Assembly (NCBI GenBank): GCA_947632495.1
Contig: CANRPL010000034.1
Span: 1 to 14,176, forward strand
Source: an uncultured Bacilli bacterium
GTDB lineage: Bacteria; Bacillota_I; Bacilli_A; RF39; UBA660
Reading direction: 5' to 3'
Length of the DNA stretch: 14,176 nt
Of the stretch, positions 1 through 6,776 are shown in pieces. Below the pieces are notes generated by a model. The model was not told where the DNA came from and made no database searches. It was given only the letters and a program-made list of their open reading frames with translations. The number at the start of each line of letters is the position of its first letter. The stretch's first letter is position 1. The translations under genes were made by a program, and so were the position numbers.

Positions 1-960
1 AATGATTATGAAGATGATTCTTTAGAGGGAATTACTTCTTTTGCTGATTTAGAAAATATGGAATTTGATGAAGAGGAAGATGACAAGTATGAACCTTTTG
101 TTTATGATGAACGTATTCATATAACGTTAGAGGATGCTCGTAAGATTGTTCCTGATATTCAAGTTGGCGAAACAATTGAAGAAGAGGTTACACCAAAAGA
201 TTTTGGACGTGTCGCAGCAGCTACGGCTAAACAAGTAATTGTTCAAAAGATTCGTGAAGCTGAAAGAAATAATATTGCTCAAGAATTTGAAGAGAAAGAA
301 AATGAAATGATTTCTGGTATCGTTGAAATGGAAGATGAAAATAACTATTTCATCAATTTAGGTAAGACTCAAGGTTTATTACCTAAGTCAGAGATTATTC
401 CTGGTGAAACGATTAAGATGGGATCTAATATCAAGACGTATATTAATAAAGTTAGTATTAATTCTAAAGGAGCTTTAATTTTACTAACACGTAAGCATTT
501 TGGCTTTGTTAAACGTCTATTTGAATTAGAAATCCCTGAAATTAATGAGGGTGTTGTCTTAATATATAGTATTGCTCGTGACCCAGGTAATCGTACTAAA
601 ATAGCTGTATATTCAGAAAATAGTAATGTTGATCCTGTAGGTGCTTGTATCGGTGAACATGGCTCTCGTATAAATGCTATTATTAAAGAGTTAAATGGCG
701 AAAAGATTGATGTTATTGCTTATAATAAAAATCAAGATGAATTTATTGCGAATGCGTTAAGCCCAGCCAAAAATTTACGTGTTTTTATCGTTGATGAAAA
801 GAACAAGGAAGCATTGGTTGTTGTCGATGATGAAAACTTATCTTTAGCTATTGGTAAAAAAGGTTTAAATGTTCGTTTAGCTTCTCGTCTAACTCATTAT
901 AAATTAGATGTTAAAACTGTTGAGCAAGTTAAGGAAGCCGGTATTAATATACTAGAATAA
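1..960 (+). CDS. nusA: Transcription termination/antitermination factor NusA (5' partial)
   Basis: The reading frame is open from base 1, so the first ATG at 58 is internal and the true start lies upstream of the window. What is visible is the end of the N-terminal RNA-polymerase-binding domain, then the family signature EVTPKDFGR, an S1 domain (roughly codons 100-155), and two KH domains with GxxG loops GEHG and GKKG. The C-terminus stops soon after KH2, as in Firmicutes NusA, without the acidic repeats of proteobacterial NusA. NusA binds RNA polymerase and nascent RNA and modulates pausing, termination and antitermination. The first ~40 visible codons are unusually rich in Asp and Glu, an acidic insertion before the conserved segment leading to EDARKI. 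ylxR follows after 11 bases, so the two are probably cotranscribed. Confidence 0.97.
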   Translation, partial: NDYEDDSLEGITSFADLENMEFDEEEDDKYEPFVYDERIHITLEDARKIVPDIQVGETIEEEVTPKDFGRVAAATAKQVIVQKIREAERNNIAQEFEEKENEMISGIVEMEDENNYFINLGKTQGLLPKSEIIPGETIKMGSNIKTYINKVSINSKGALILLTRKHFGFVKRLFELEIPEINEGVVLIYSIARDPGNRTKIAVYSENSNVDPVGACIGEHGSRINAIIKELNGEKIDVIAYNKNQDEFIANALSPAKNLRVFIVDEKNKEALVVVDDENLSLAIGKKGLNVRLASRLTHYKLDVKTVEQVKEAGINILE

Positions 961-971
961 TAGGTGAGATA

Positions 972-1229
972 ATGAAAGTGCGAAAAATACCGATGCGAAC
1001 TTGTGTTGTCAGTAAGGAAAAATTACCTAAACAAGAGTTAGTTCGCGTTGTTCGAACACCTGAAGGTAAGGTTATTATTGATGATACCGGTAAGGCCAAT
1101 GGCCGTGGAGCTTATGTTAAAAAAAATATAGAAATAATTCGTAAAGCTCGTCAAACGAAAATATTAGAACGAACTTTAGAGGTTAATATTGGTGATGAAA
1201 TATATGAAGAATTAGAAAAAATGTGTTAA
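972..1229 (+). CDS. ylxR: YlxR family (DUF448) RNA-binding/nucleoid-type protein
   Basis: This 85-aa basic protein has the family pattern near its N-terminus, MRTCVVSKEKLPKQELVRVV, followed by the GKANGRGAYV segment that forms the conserved nucleic-acid-binding surface. The length is normal for the family. The ATG is preceded by GGTGA (963-967). YlxR is encoded between nusA and infB in most Firmicutes and has been linked to RNA binding, to regulation of gene expression and, in some species, to RNase P; the role here is inferred from the family. It sits 11 bases after nusA and 23 bases before infB, so it is clearly part of the same operon. The small L7Ae-like gene ylxQ that often follows is absent. 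Confidence 0.95.
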   Translation: MKVRKIPMRTCVVSKEKLPKQELVRVVRTPEGKVIIDDTGKANGRGAYVKKNIEIIRKARQTKILERTLEVNIGDEIYEELEKMC

Positions 1230-1252
1230 TAGAAGAAAGAAGGTGCGTGCAT

Positions 1253-3361
1253 ATGATGAGTGTATTAGAATACGCTTTGGACGTTGATAAAACTGTAGAG
1301 GAAATTCTAAAAAAATGTCAGGAGTTAAACATTGCAGCAACTAATGAAGATGACATGTTAGATGAAGATGCTATCACAGAGTTAGATAACGTAATTGCTA
1401 AAGAAACCTATGATGAAGAGGAAGAAAATGATGAAATAGAGGATGCTATCATTGAGAAAGAAAAAAGTAAAATTGATGATTTAGTCAATGGTGGTAAGTC
1501 TAAAAAACAAACTTCCAATAAGCCTAATAAAAATACTAAAAAAGAATTAGCTAAAAAGAAAAAAGAGATGTATAAAAGTAAGGAAAAACTAATTAGTAAT
1601 GCTCCTGTTGAAGATAAAGATGCCGTTATTTACAAAGAGGGTATGACAATTGGAGGGCTTGCTAAAGAATTAGGTGTCCAAGCTGCCGATTTGATAAAGA
1701 AATTATTTACTCTTGGTACTTTAGCAACGATAAATAATGTTATTGATTTTGATAATGCGTCTCTTTTAGCGTTAGATTATGGTAAAGAATTGAAAAGGGA
1801 AGAGAAGAAAGATGAGACTAAATTTGAAGATTTCGTCATTGTCGATAAAGATGAAGATTTAGTTTCTAGACCACCAGTCGTAACTATTATGGGCCATGTT
1901 GATCATGGTAAAACAACGTTACTAGATACGATTCGTAAGACCAATGTTGCGTTAGGTGAGGCTGGAGGTATTACCCAAGCTATCAGTGCTTATCAGGTCG
2001 ATTATAAAGGTAAGACAATAACTTTTATTGATACTCCAGGGCATGCTGCTTTTACTGAAATGCGTGCTAGAGGAGCAAGTATTACGGACATTGTCATAAT
2101 TATTGTAGCTGCTGATGATGGTGTTATGCCACAAACTAAAGAAGCTATCGATCATGCTAAAGCTGCCGGTGTTCCTATTTTAGTAGCAGTTAATAAAATA
2201 GATAAACCAGGTGCTAATGTTGAACGTGTTATGACAGAATTAGCTGAATATGGTCTTACTCCTGATACATGGGGTGGAGATACTATTTTTACAAATATTT
2301 CAGCTAAAATGGGTACTGGTATTGATACTTTGTTAGAAAATATCTTATTGGTAGCTGAAATGGAAGATTATAAAGCTAATCCAAATCGTTACGCTATCGG
2401 TAGTGTTGTGGAAGCTACTTTAGATAAACAAGTTGGACCAGTTGTAACACTATTAATTCAAAATGGTACTTTACGTATTGGTGATCCAATTGTTGTCGGA
2501 AGTGCATATGGTAAAATACGTACTTTAAGAAATGATAAAGGTGAAGAAATAACTAGTGCTGTACCTTCACAACCAGTTGAAATTACTGGTTTAAATAAAA
2601 CACCACGAGCAGGGGATAAGTTTATGGCATTTGAAACTGAAAAACAAGCTCGTAGTATTGGTGAAGCTCGTGAAGAAGAGGAACGTCTAAATCAAAATAA
2701 GACGACAAGTTTATCTTTAGAGGATGTCTTTGCTAAAATTCAAGATGGTGTTAAAGAAATTAACGTCGTTATTAAAGCTGATGTTAATGGTAGTGCCGAA
2801 GCGGTAAAATCTTCTTTAGAGAAAATTGAAGTCGATGGCGTTAAAGTAAAAGTAATTCGTAGTAGTGTTGGTGCGATTACAGAGAGTGATATCGTCCTTT
2901 GTAGTGCTAGTAATGCTATTATAATTGGTTTTAATATTAGACCAAATAATGCTATTAAAGAATATGCCAAAGAACAAGGCGTTGAAATAAGATTATATGA
3001 TATTATCTATAAAGCTGTCGAGGAAATGGAAGCCGCAATGAAAGGTATGCTTGATCCTGAATATGAAGAAAAAGTGTTAGGTGAAGCTGAAGTTAGACAA
3101 TTGTTTAAATTTTCTAAAGTTGGAACCATTGCTGGATCATATGTATCTGATGGTATTATTAAAAATGGAGCTAAAGCTCGTGTTATTCGTGACAGTGCTA
3201 TCATCTACGATGGAATGATTGGCTCTGTTCAAAGAGAAAAAGATGCTGTTAAAGAGGTTAAAAAAGGCCTTGAATGTGGTATTACAATTGAAAACTTTAA
3301 TGATATTAAAGAAGGAGATATCATTGAAGCATATGAAATGGTAGAAAAAGCTAGAGAATAG
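1253..3361 (+). CDS. infB: Translation initiation factor IF-2
   Basis: This is a 702-aa GTPase that places initiator fMet-tRNA on the 30S subunit and promotes subunit joining. It has a short IF2-N-like segment (residues ~1-40), an acidic then lysine-rich linker, a second IF2-N domain (~127-178), and then the G domain: G1 GHVDHGKT (214-221), GGITQ, G3 DTPGH (260-264), G4 NKID (314-317) and G5 SAK (350). The beta-barrel, domain 3 and the C-terminal fMet-tRNA-binding domain follow. The length is typical of a compact Firmicutes IF-2. The start at ATG 1253 (or the adjacent ATG 1256) is chosen because AGGTG at 1241-1245 is correctly spaced; an in-frame GTG at 1223 overlaps ylxR and has no ribosome-binding site. 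The gene ends inside a terminator hairpin. Confidence 0.97.
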   Translation: MMSVLEYALDVDKTVEEILKKCQELNIAATNEDDMLDEDAITELDNVIAKETYDEEEENDEIEDAIIEKEKSKIDDLVNGGKSKKQTSNKPNKNTKKELAKKKKEMYKSKEKLISNAPVEDKDAVIYKEGMTIGGLAKELGVQAADLIKKLFTLGTLATINNVIDFDNASLLALDYGKELKREEKKDETKFEDFVIVDKDEDLVSRPPVVTIMGHVDHGKTTLLDTIRKTNVALGEAGGITQAISAYQVDYKGKTITFIDTPGHAAFTEMRARGASITDIVIIIVAADDGVMPQTKEAIDHAKAAGVPILVAVNKIDKPGANVERVMTELAEYGLTPDTWGGDTIFTNISAKMGTGIDTLLENILLVAEMEDYKANPNRYAIGSVVEATLDKQVGPVVTLLIQNGTLRIGDPIVVGSAYGKIRTLRNDKGEEITSAVPSQPVEITGLNKTPRAGDKFMAFETEKQARSIGEAREEEERLNQNKTTSLSLEDVFAKIQDGVKEINVVIKADVNGSAEAVKSSLEKIEVDGVKVKVIRSSVGAITESDIVLCSASNAIIIGFNIRPNNAIKEYAKEQGVEIRLYDIIYKAVEEMEAAMKGMLDPEYEEKVLGEAEVRQLFKFSKVGTIAGSYVSDGIIKNGAKARVIRDSAIIYDGMIGSVQREKDAVKEVKKGLECGITIENFNDIKEGDIIEAYEMVEKARE

Positions 3362-3369
3362 CTTTTTTT
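3345..3369 (+). terminator. infB terminator overlapping its stop codon
   Basis: The left arm AAAAAGCTA (3345-3353) pairs with TAGCTTTTT (3359-3367) across the loop GAGAA, and the T-run continues to 3369. The infB stop codon TAG (3359-3361) is part of the right arm. The stem is A/T-rich, so it may be leaky, which would let rbfA be read partly from the nusA operon. Confidence 0.65.
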
Positions 3370-3370
3370 A

Positions 3371-3379
3371 TGGTATAAT
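3371..3379 (+). promoter_or_regulatory. Extended -10 promoter for rbfA
   Basis: TGGTATAAT is a perfect -10 hexamer (3374-3379) with the TGn extension. It lies one base after the T-run of the infB terminator, so any -35 contact would fall inside the terminator hairpin, where no good TTGACA is present. The predicted transcript starts near 3386, leaving only about 11 nt before the rbfA ATG, just enough for GAGGTGAT. Confidence 0.6.
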
Positions 3380-3396
3380 ACAATTGAGGTGATATT

Positions 3397-3744
3397 ATGA
3401 ACCTAAAAATTGAACGTTTGAATAATACAATGATGCGTGAGATTAGTATGATTTTACAGACTGAAATTAAAGATAGTGATATTAGATTTGTAACCGTTAC
3501 AGCTGTTAAAACAACATCTGATTTAAGTTATTCTAAAGTATATGTTACTTGCTTAAATGATGAAAAACGTAAAGATACGATGAAAGCTTTGAATAATGCT
3601 AGTGGATTTATTCGCAAGATATTAGCTGAAAGAATTGAGGTTAGACATATTCCTAAGTTAGAATTTGTCTTTGATGAATCTATTGAATATGGTAATAAAA
3701 TAGAAGCTAAAATTAAAGAAATACATGAAGAAAAGGATAATTAA
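3397..3744 (+). CDS. rbfA: Ribosome-binding factor A
   Basis: This 115-aa protein has a KH-like fold and binds the 30S subunit, helping 16S rRNA maturation and cold adaptation. The N-terminal segment RLNNTMMREISMIL, the core DIRFVTVTAVKTTSDLSYSK, and the helix ending in RHIPKLEFVFDESIEYG are all typical, and the length is normal for Firmicutes RbfA. The start ATG has GAGGTGAT (3386-3393) three bases upstream. It follows infB as in most Bacilli, but ylxP is missing in between, and no truB or ribF follows: the next gene points the opposite way and its stop lies one base beyond the rbfA stop. Confidence 0.95.
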   Translation: MNLKIERLNNTMMREISMILQTEIKDSDIRFVTVTAVKTTSDLSYSKVYVTCLNDEKRKDTMKALNNASGFIRKILAERIEVRHIPKLEFVFDESIEYGNKIEAKIKEIHEEKDN

Positions 3745-3757
3745 ATTATCCTTTTTT
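3731..3757. terminator. Shared bidirectional terminator of two convergent genes
   Basis: AAAAGGATAAT (3731-3741) pairs with ATTATCCTTTT (3745-3755), an 11-bp stem with a three-base loop. The loop TAA (3742-3744) is the rbfA stop codon, and the right arm contains the complement of the opposing gene's stop (3746-3748). The plus strand ends in six Ts; the minus strand has TTTT followed by CTTC, so termination is probably stronger for rbfA. Confidence 0.75.
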
Positions 3758-5056
3758 GGTGTATTCCTTAACTAATTCTTTAGGTACATTATTTAAACCA
3801 CATTCATTAATAATAGTTTGATACTCGTTATCATCACCGGCAATATTACTTCCTATCAAAGCGATACTGCAGTTAAAATGTGTTAAAGCTGAACTGATAA
3901 TGGTATCAACAACATTAGGGTAATAGATAATGTTAAAACGATTTAAGATGTCACCATCATTGCTCAATATAGGTTCATAATAATAACTATATTTATGATT
4001 GGTAAGTAACATATCACTAAATAATTCTATCGCATCGTTAATAGGATTTAAAATATTATCTATATTATCTTTAGTTCCTGTTTTTAGTGTAACTAATTCA
4101 TCTTTAATTTCCTTTAAAAAAGTAAGTAGGGCTTCGATTTTGTTTTGAATATTTTCATCGATTACAAAAGGCCCTTTTTCAAAATCGTAGGTTAGGGTAG
4201 CAAATAAATCACGTAAGATTAATATTTTTTGATCATCAAAAGGGTGTTTATGGGATACGATATAACTTTTAGCGCGATTGATAAGATTGGTTAAAACACT
4301 TATATTGATAGCCTTTTCATATTTCTTTTTAACAGCTGTCACTAGGTCTTGAGCCTGTTCTACTAGTACAAAATTAGTTTTATCACTAACACTAGTAAAT
4401 TCATCATCACCTATTAAATCACGATGTCTTATGATGGAACACCCTTCTTCATTAATTGCCTGATATTGAAGAGCATAAGCACAGCGATTAAAAAATTCAC
4501 AGGTTCTAGGCGAACAATGTTGAACTTGAATTTTATGCCATTGTTTGGCTGTTAAATTCCAAGTATTTCTTTTACCTTTATCTTTTTGCCTTAAATATTC
4601 TTCATATATTTTACGATAAGGTGATGATTTCCCTTTAGATCTTTTTTGAAGCCTTTCTAGACAGATGAAGTTTTCTTTACGATCTAGAAAATGAATATCA
4701 ATATCCAATCCAATTTGTTTGGCAATTTGATCAATGGCTCTTTTAAGTTTACTGATATTTATTTCATCACGAGTTACAATAACGAAATGTTTGAACGTTG
4801 AGGACATTTTATAAGCACATAATAATGGTATTAAATAGGTCGCATGACATATTTTTTGATCATCAAAAAGAAGAATTTGTTCATCTAAAATAGCATCGGC
4901 AACATCATATAATAATAGTTCAAATGTTTCTTTTCTATGACATCCTTTTTCTTGACCAATTCTTTCAATGGTTGAATAATATTCGGGATTATTGGTAAGT
5001 TCCCTTCTAATTTGAATTTTATCGGGTTTAAAAGTTGTCGGATAGGTAAAACTCAT
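3746..5056 (-). CDS. Truncated DinG/XPD-family pseudohelicase with intact Fe-S cysteine pattern
   Basis: This 436-aa protein follows the first half of DinG-type Fe-S helicases. Residues 43-82 resemble the start of motor domain 1, but the Walker A site is replaced by DDQKICHA (65-72), with no GKT. Residues 86-105 match motif Ia. FICLERL (130-136) matches the DinG segment NYLCxxRL, and C132, C181, C186 and C192 give Cx48Cx4Cx5C, the last part with the same spacing as E. coli DinG. The DEAH box position reads EQAQ (233-236). After a helical stretch, the motif III region (SAT) reads GSN, and the protein then ends, so motor domain 2 is absent (DinG is ~700 aa). ATP hydrolysis and unwinding are therefore unlikely; an Fe-S nucleic-acid-binding or redox-sensing role is inferred. 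A strong ribosome-binding site (complement 5063-5071) lies 6 bases before the ATG. Confidence 0.72.
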   Translation of the reverse strand: MSFTYPTTFKPDKIQIRRELTNNPEYYSTIERIGQEKGCHRKETFELLLYDVADAILDEQILLFDDQKICHATYLIPLLCAYKMSSTFKHFVIVTRDEINISKLKRAIDQIAKQIGLDIDIHFLDRKENFICLERLQKRSKGKSSPYRKIYEEYLRQKDKGKRNTWNLTAKQWHKIQVQHCSPRTCEFFNRCAYALQYQAINEEGCSIIRHRDLIGDDEFTSVSDKTNFVLVEQAQDLVTAVKKKYEKAINISVLTNLINRAKSYIVSHKHPFDDQKILILRDLFATLTYDFEKGPFVIDENIQNKIEALLTFLKEIKDELVTLKTGTKDNIDNILNPINDAIELFSDMLLTNHKYSYYYEPILSNDGDILNRFNIIYYPNVVDTIISSALTHFNCSIALIGSNIAGDDNEYQTIINECGLNNVPKELVKEYTKKG

Positions 5057-5071
5057 AAACCACTCCCCCTT

Positions 5072-5100
5072 AAAAAAACGTGCTTATTATAGCACGTTTT
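5072..5100 (-). terminator. Terminator of the rodA-like gene
   Basis: On the minus strand, AAAACGTGCT (5100-5091) pairs with AGCACGTTTT (5084-5075) across a six-base loop, and the T-tract runs on to 5072. It lies 19 bases after the stop of the rodA-like gene (5120). The loop and left arm contain a TATAAT hexamer that serves as the -10 box of the next gene. Confidence 0.85.
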
Positions 5101-5114
5101 ATCTATTTAGACAA
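5086..5114 (-). promoter_or_regulatory. Promoter of the pseudohelicase gene, embedded in a terminator
   Basis: Reading the minus strand, TTGTCT (5114-5109) is a 4/6 match to the -35 consensus. It is separated by exactly 17 bases from a perfect TATAAT (5091-5086). The -10 box is formed by the last base of the terminator's left arm plus its loop. The predicted transcript starts near 5079, about 22 nt before the ATG. Confidence 0.6.
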
Positions 5115-5119
5115 ATTAT

Positions 5120-6253
5120 TTAAACATTTAAATAGCGTTTTTCTTCTTTTGTAATATTAAGAATAATCCCAATCATCAACATATAACTTAAAAGACTGGA
5201 TCCACCATATGAGACAAAAGGTAATGTAATACCAGTGATAGGAAGAAGGCCAAAGGTCATTCCAATATTTTGTACTTGTTGATAGATGAGCATTGCGACA
5301 CAACCACTAATGATATATTTGTTAATACTATTATTTGATTTAATCGCTGTCATTATTAGTTTTATATCTAATAGGGCTAAAATTAAAAGTAAAAATAGGG
5401 AACCAATAAAGCCAAAATTAGATGCATAAACAGCAAAGATAAAGTCTGTTTGGGGTTCTGGAAAATAGATAGGGGTATTATTTAGGCCAAAGCCTAATAG
5501 ACCTCCTGAACCGATGGCAGTTATCCCATTTTCTAGTTGGTAGCCACTACCATTTGACCAATCAAGTAGACGGTCAATACGAAGGAAAAAACTTGTTCCA
5601 AATAGATTAATAAATAAGTTTTTATCAGTAAAGTAAATCGTAACAATAGCACCAATAACGAGCGCTACTACGGTAAATAAAGCAGCAAACCAGCGATAAC
5701 GAATACCGGATATAAATAGCATTACGAAAGTTATTAGTAAATAGATGATAACGACTCCTGTATCAGGCTCTAAAAAAGTTAAAAGACTAGGTATTCCAAC
5801 AATAACGGCTACTTTTAAGAGAAATAAAAATTCTTCTTTTACTGTAGGATGGGGATATTTATTATGAAAGTCATCAATAATAACACTTAAGGTTAAAATT
5901 AAAATAATTTTGACAAATTCACTAGGTTGAAATGTTCCAATATGAGGTATTTCAAACCAACATCTAGCATTGTTAACAGGGTCTCCAAAGATGAGTAATA
6001 GAGCTAGTGAAATAATTCCACCGATATATAGATATTTGGTAATTTTGATAATGTTCTCATTACGAAAGAAAGATATTCCAAGGATACCCATAAAACCAAC
6101 AATATACCAGATTGCTTGCTTTAATAAATAATTATCAGCTCTCGTACCAAGAATTGCTTCGGCACTACCAATGCTTATTAGACTAATAATGCCGAGAATG
6201 ACAATTAATAGTAGAATGCTGACGTCAAATCTAATCTTTCTTTTAAGAGACAT
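5120..6253 (-). CDS. rodA: SEDS-family peptidoglycan polymerase, RodA/FtsW type
   Basis: This 377-aa membrane protein has about ten hydrophobic segments. SEDS proteins polymerise glycan strands from lipid II with a partner class B penicillin-binding protein. Visible signatures are RCWFEIPHIGTFQPSEFVKI (97-116), LEPDTG (161-166) with the expected catalytic Asp164, PEPQTDFIFA (265-274), and LLPITGITLPFVSYGGSS (336-353). A short C-terminal tail and the GYQLENGITAIGSGG segment (237-251) lean towards RodA (elongation) over FtsW (division), but motifs alone do not settle this. The start is supported by AGAAGGTGAT ending three bases before the ATG. It is the first gene of a minus-strand pair and is divergent from the EIIB-like gene. 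Its presence shows that the organism keeps a peptidoglycan wall. Confidence 0.88.
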   Translation of the reverse strand: MSLKRKIRFDVSILLLIVILGIISLISIGSAEAILGTRADNYLLKQAIWYIVGFMGILGISFFRNENIIKITKYLYIGGIISLALLLIFGDPVNNARCWFEIPHIGTFQPSEFVKIILILTLSVIIDDFHNKYPHPTVKEEFLFLLKVAVIVGIPSLLTFLEPDTGVVIIYLLITFVMLFISGIRYRWFAALFTVVALVIGAIVTIYFTDKNLFINLFGTSFFLRIDRLLDWSNGSGYQLENGITAIGSGGLLGFGLNNTPIYFPEPQTDFIFAVYASNFGFIGSLFLLLILALLDIKLIMTAIKSNNSINKYIISGCVAMLIYQQVQNIGMTFGLLPITGITLPFVSYGGSSLLSYMLMIGIILNITKEEKRYLNV

Positions 6254-6290
6254 CCAATCACCTTCTAAATATATTACAACAATTGTTTTA

Positions 6291-6304
6291 ATTATACAAT
6301 TATA
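6291..6304 (-). promoter_or_regulatory. Tandem -10 boxes upstream of the rodA-like gene
   Basis: On the minus strand two perfect TATAAT hexamers lie in tandem (6304-6299 and 6296-6291) about 40 bases before the start codon. No convincing -35 is seen at 16-18 bases from either. The assignment rests on the two hexamers and their position in the 135-bp divergent intergenic region. Confidence 0.45.
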
Positions 6305-6344
6305 TTTATGAAAATATTGTCTTAAAAAAGGCTTTTGCTTAAAG

Positions 6345-6373
6345 TTTATTTTTTTTAAAATTTATAGTATAAT
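6345..6373 (+). promoter_or_regulatory. Promoter of the EIIB-like gene
   Basis: A perfect TATAAT (6368-6373) lies 15 bases upstream of the GTG start. TTTATT (6345-6350) at 17-base spacing is only a weak -35 match. The predicted leader is about 10 nt and contains the GGTGAT ribosome-binding site (6380-6385). Confidence 0.5.
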
Positions 6374-6388
6374 GATAGTGGTGATTTT

Positions 6389-6712
6389 GTGGAACCGAGT
6401 ATAATTAAATATATAATTATTGCTGTATTATTAATAATCATCGCTATAGCTATTGCTAAAACCAAGAAACGAGATTTTAAATTAGAAGCTAATAAGTTAA
6501 TTGAATTGTTAGGTGGCAAAGATAATATTATTAAATATGAATTTAATAAATCTCGTTTTGTTGTTGACTTAAAAGATGTATCTTTAGCTAATAAAGAAGC
6601 CATTCAAAAGATTGGTGCTCAAGGTATTGTAGAAATTGATAATCAGCTAAAAATAATATTAGGCTCTGATGCCAAACAAATTAAAAGATATATTAGCGAA
6701 TTGGATGACTGA
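6389..6712 (+). CDS. Membrane-anchored PTS EIIB-like domain lacking the phosphocysteine
   Basis: This 107-aa protein starts with GTG (ribosome-binding site GGTGAT three bases upstream). Residues ~5-24 are one hydrophobic segment followed by KTKKR, so the rest should face the cytoplasm. Residues 36-102 resemble the glucose-family EIIB domain: LIELLGGKDNI (37-47), then the KYEFNKSRFVV segment where active EIIB has DACITRLRV, then a GAQGIV turn (76-81), and LKIILGSDA (87-95). The Cys that is phosphorylated in EIIB aligns with Asn53, while Arg56 after it is kept. No EIIC or EIIA gene is nearby. Phosphotransfer is therefore unlikely; a sensing or binding role is inferred. The gene carries its own promoter and terminator. 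Confidence 0.7.
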   Translation: MEPSIIKYIIIAVLLIIIAIAIAKTKKRDFKLEANKLIELLGGKDNIIKYEFNKSRFVVDLKDVSLANKEAIQKIGAQGIVEIDNQLKIILGSDAKQIKRYISELDD

Positions 6713-6727
6713 TGTCATCTTTTTTTT
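6704..6727 (+). terminator. Terminator with the stop codon in its loop
   Basis: GATGAC (6704-6709) pairs with GTCATC (6714-6719) around the loop TGAT, followed by eight Ts (6720-6727). The TGA stop of the EIIB-like gene (6710-6712) forms most of the loop. The last Ts merge into TTGACA (6726-6731). Confidence 0.85.
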
Positions 6728-6758
6728 GACATATTTCGACATCAATATTCGCTATAAT
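6726..6758 (+). promoter_or_regulatory. Possible promoter of the histidine kinase gene
   Basis: A perfect TTGACA (6726-6731) and a perfect TATAAT (6753-6758) lie upstream of the kinase gene, but the gap is 21 bases, longer than the usual 16-18. TTCGAC (6735-6740) is too close to the -10 box. The -10 box is likely real; the -35 partner is uncertain. Confidence 0.4.
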
Positions 6759-6776
6759 TAACCATAGGTGATATGT

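Noticed and set aside
1223..1252. GTG at 1223 as the infB start
   Set aside because: It overlaps the end of ylxR, has no ribosome-binding site, and AGGTG at 1241-1245 points to ATG 1253/1256.
1952..3204. Minus-strand open frames inside infB
   Set aside because: Short antisense frames with Ser/Leu/Ile-rich composition typical of shadows of a conserved coding sequence, and no ribosome-binding sites.
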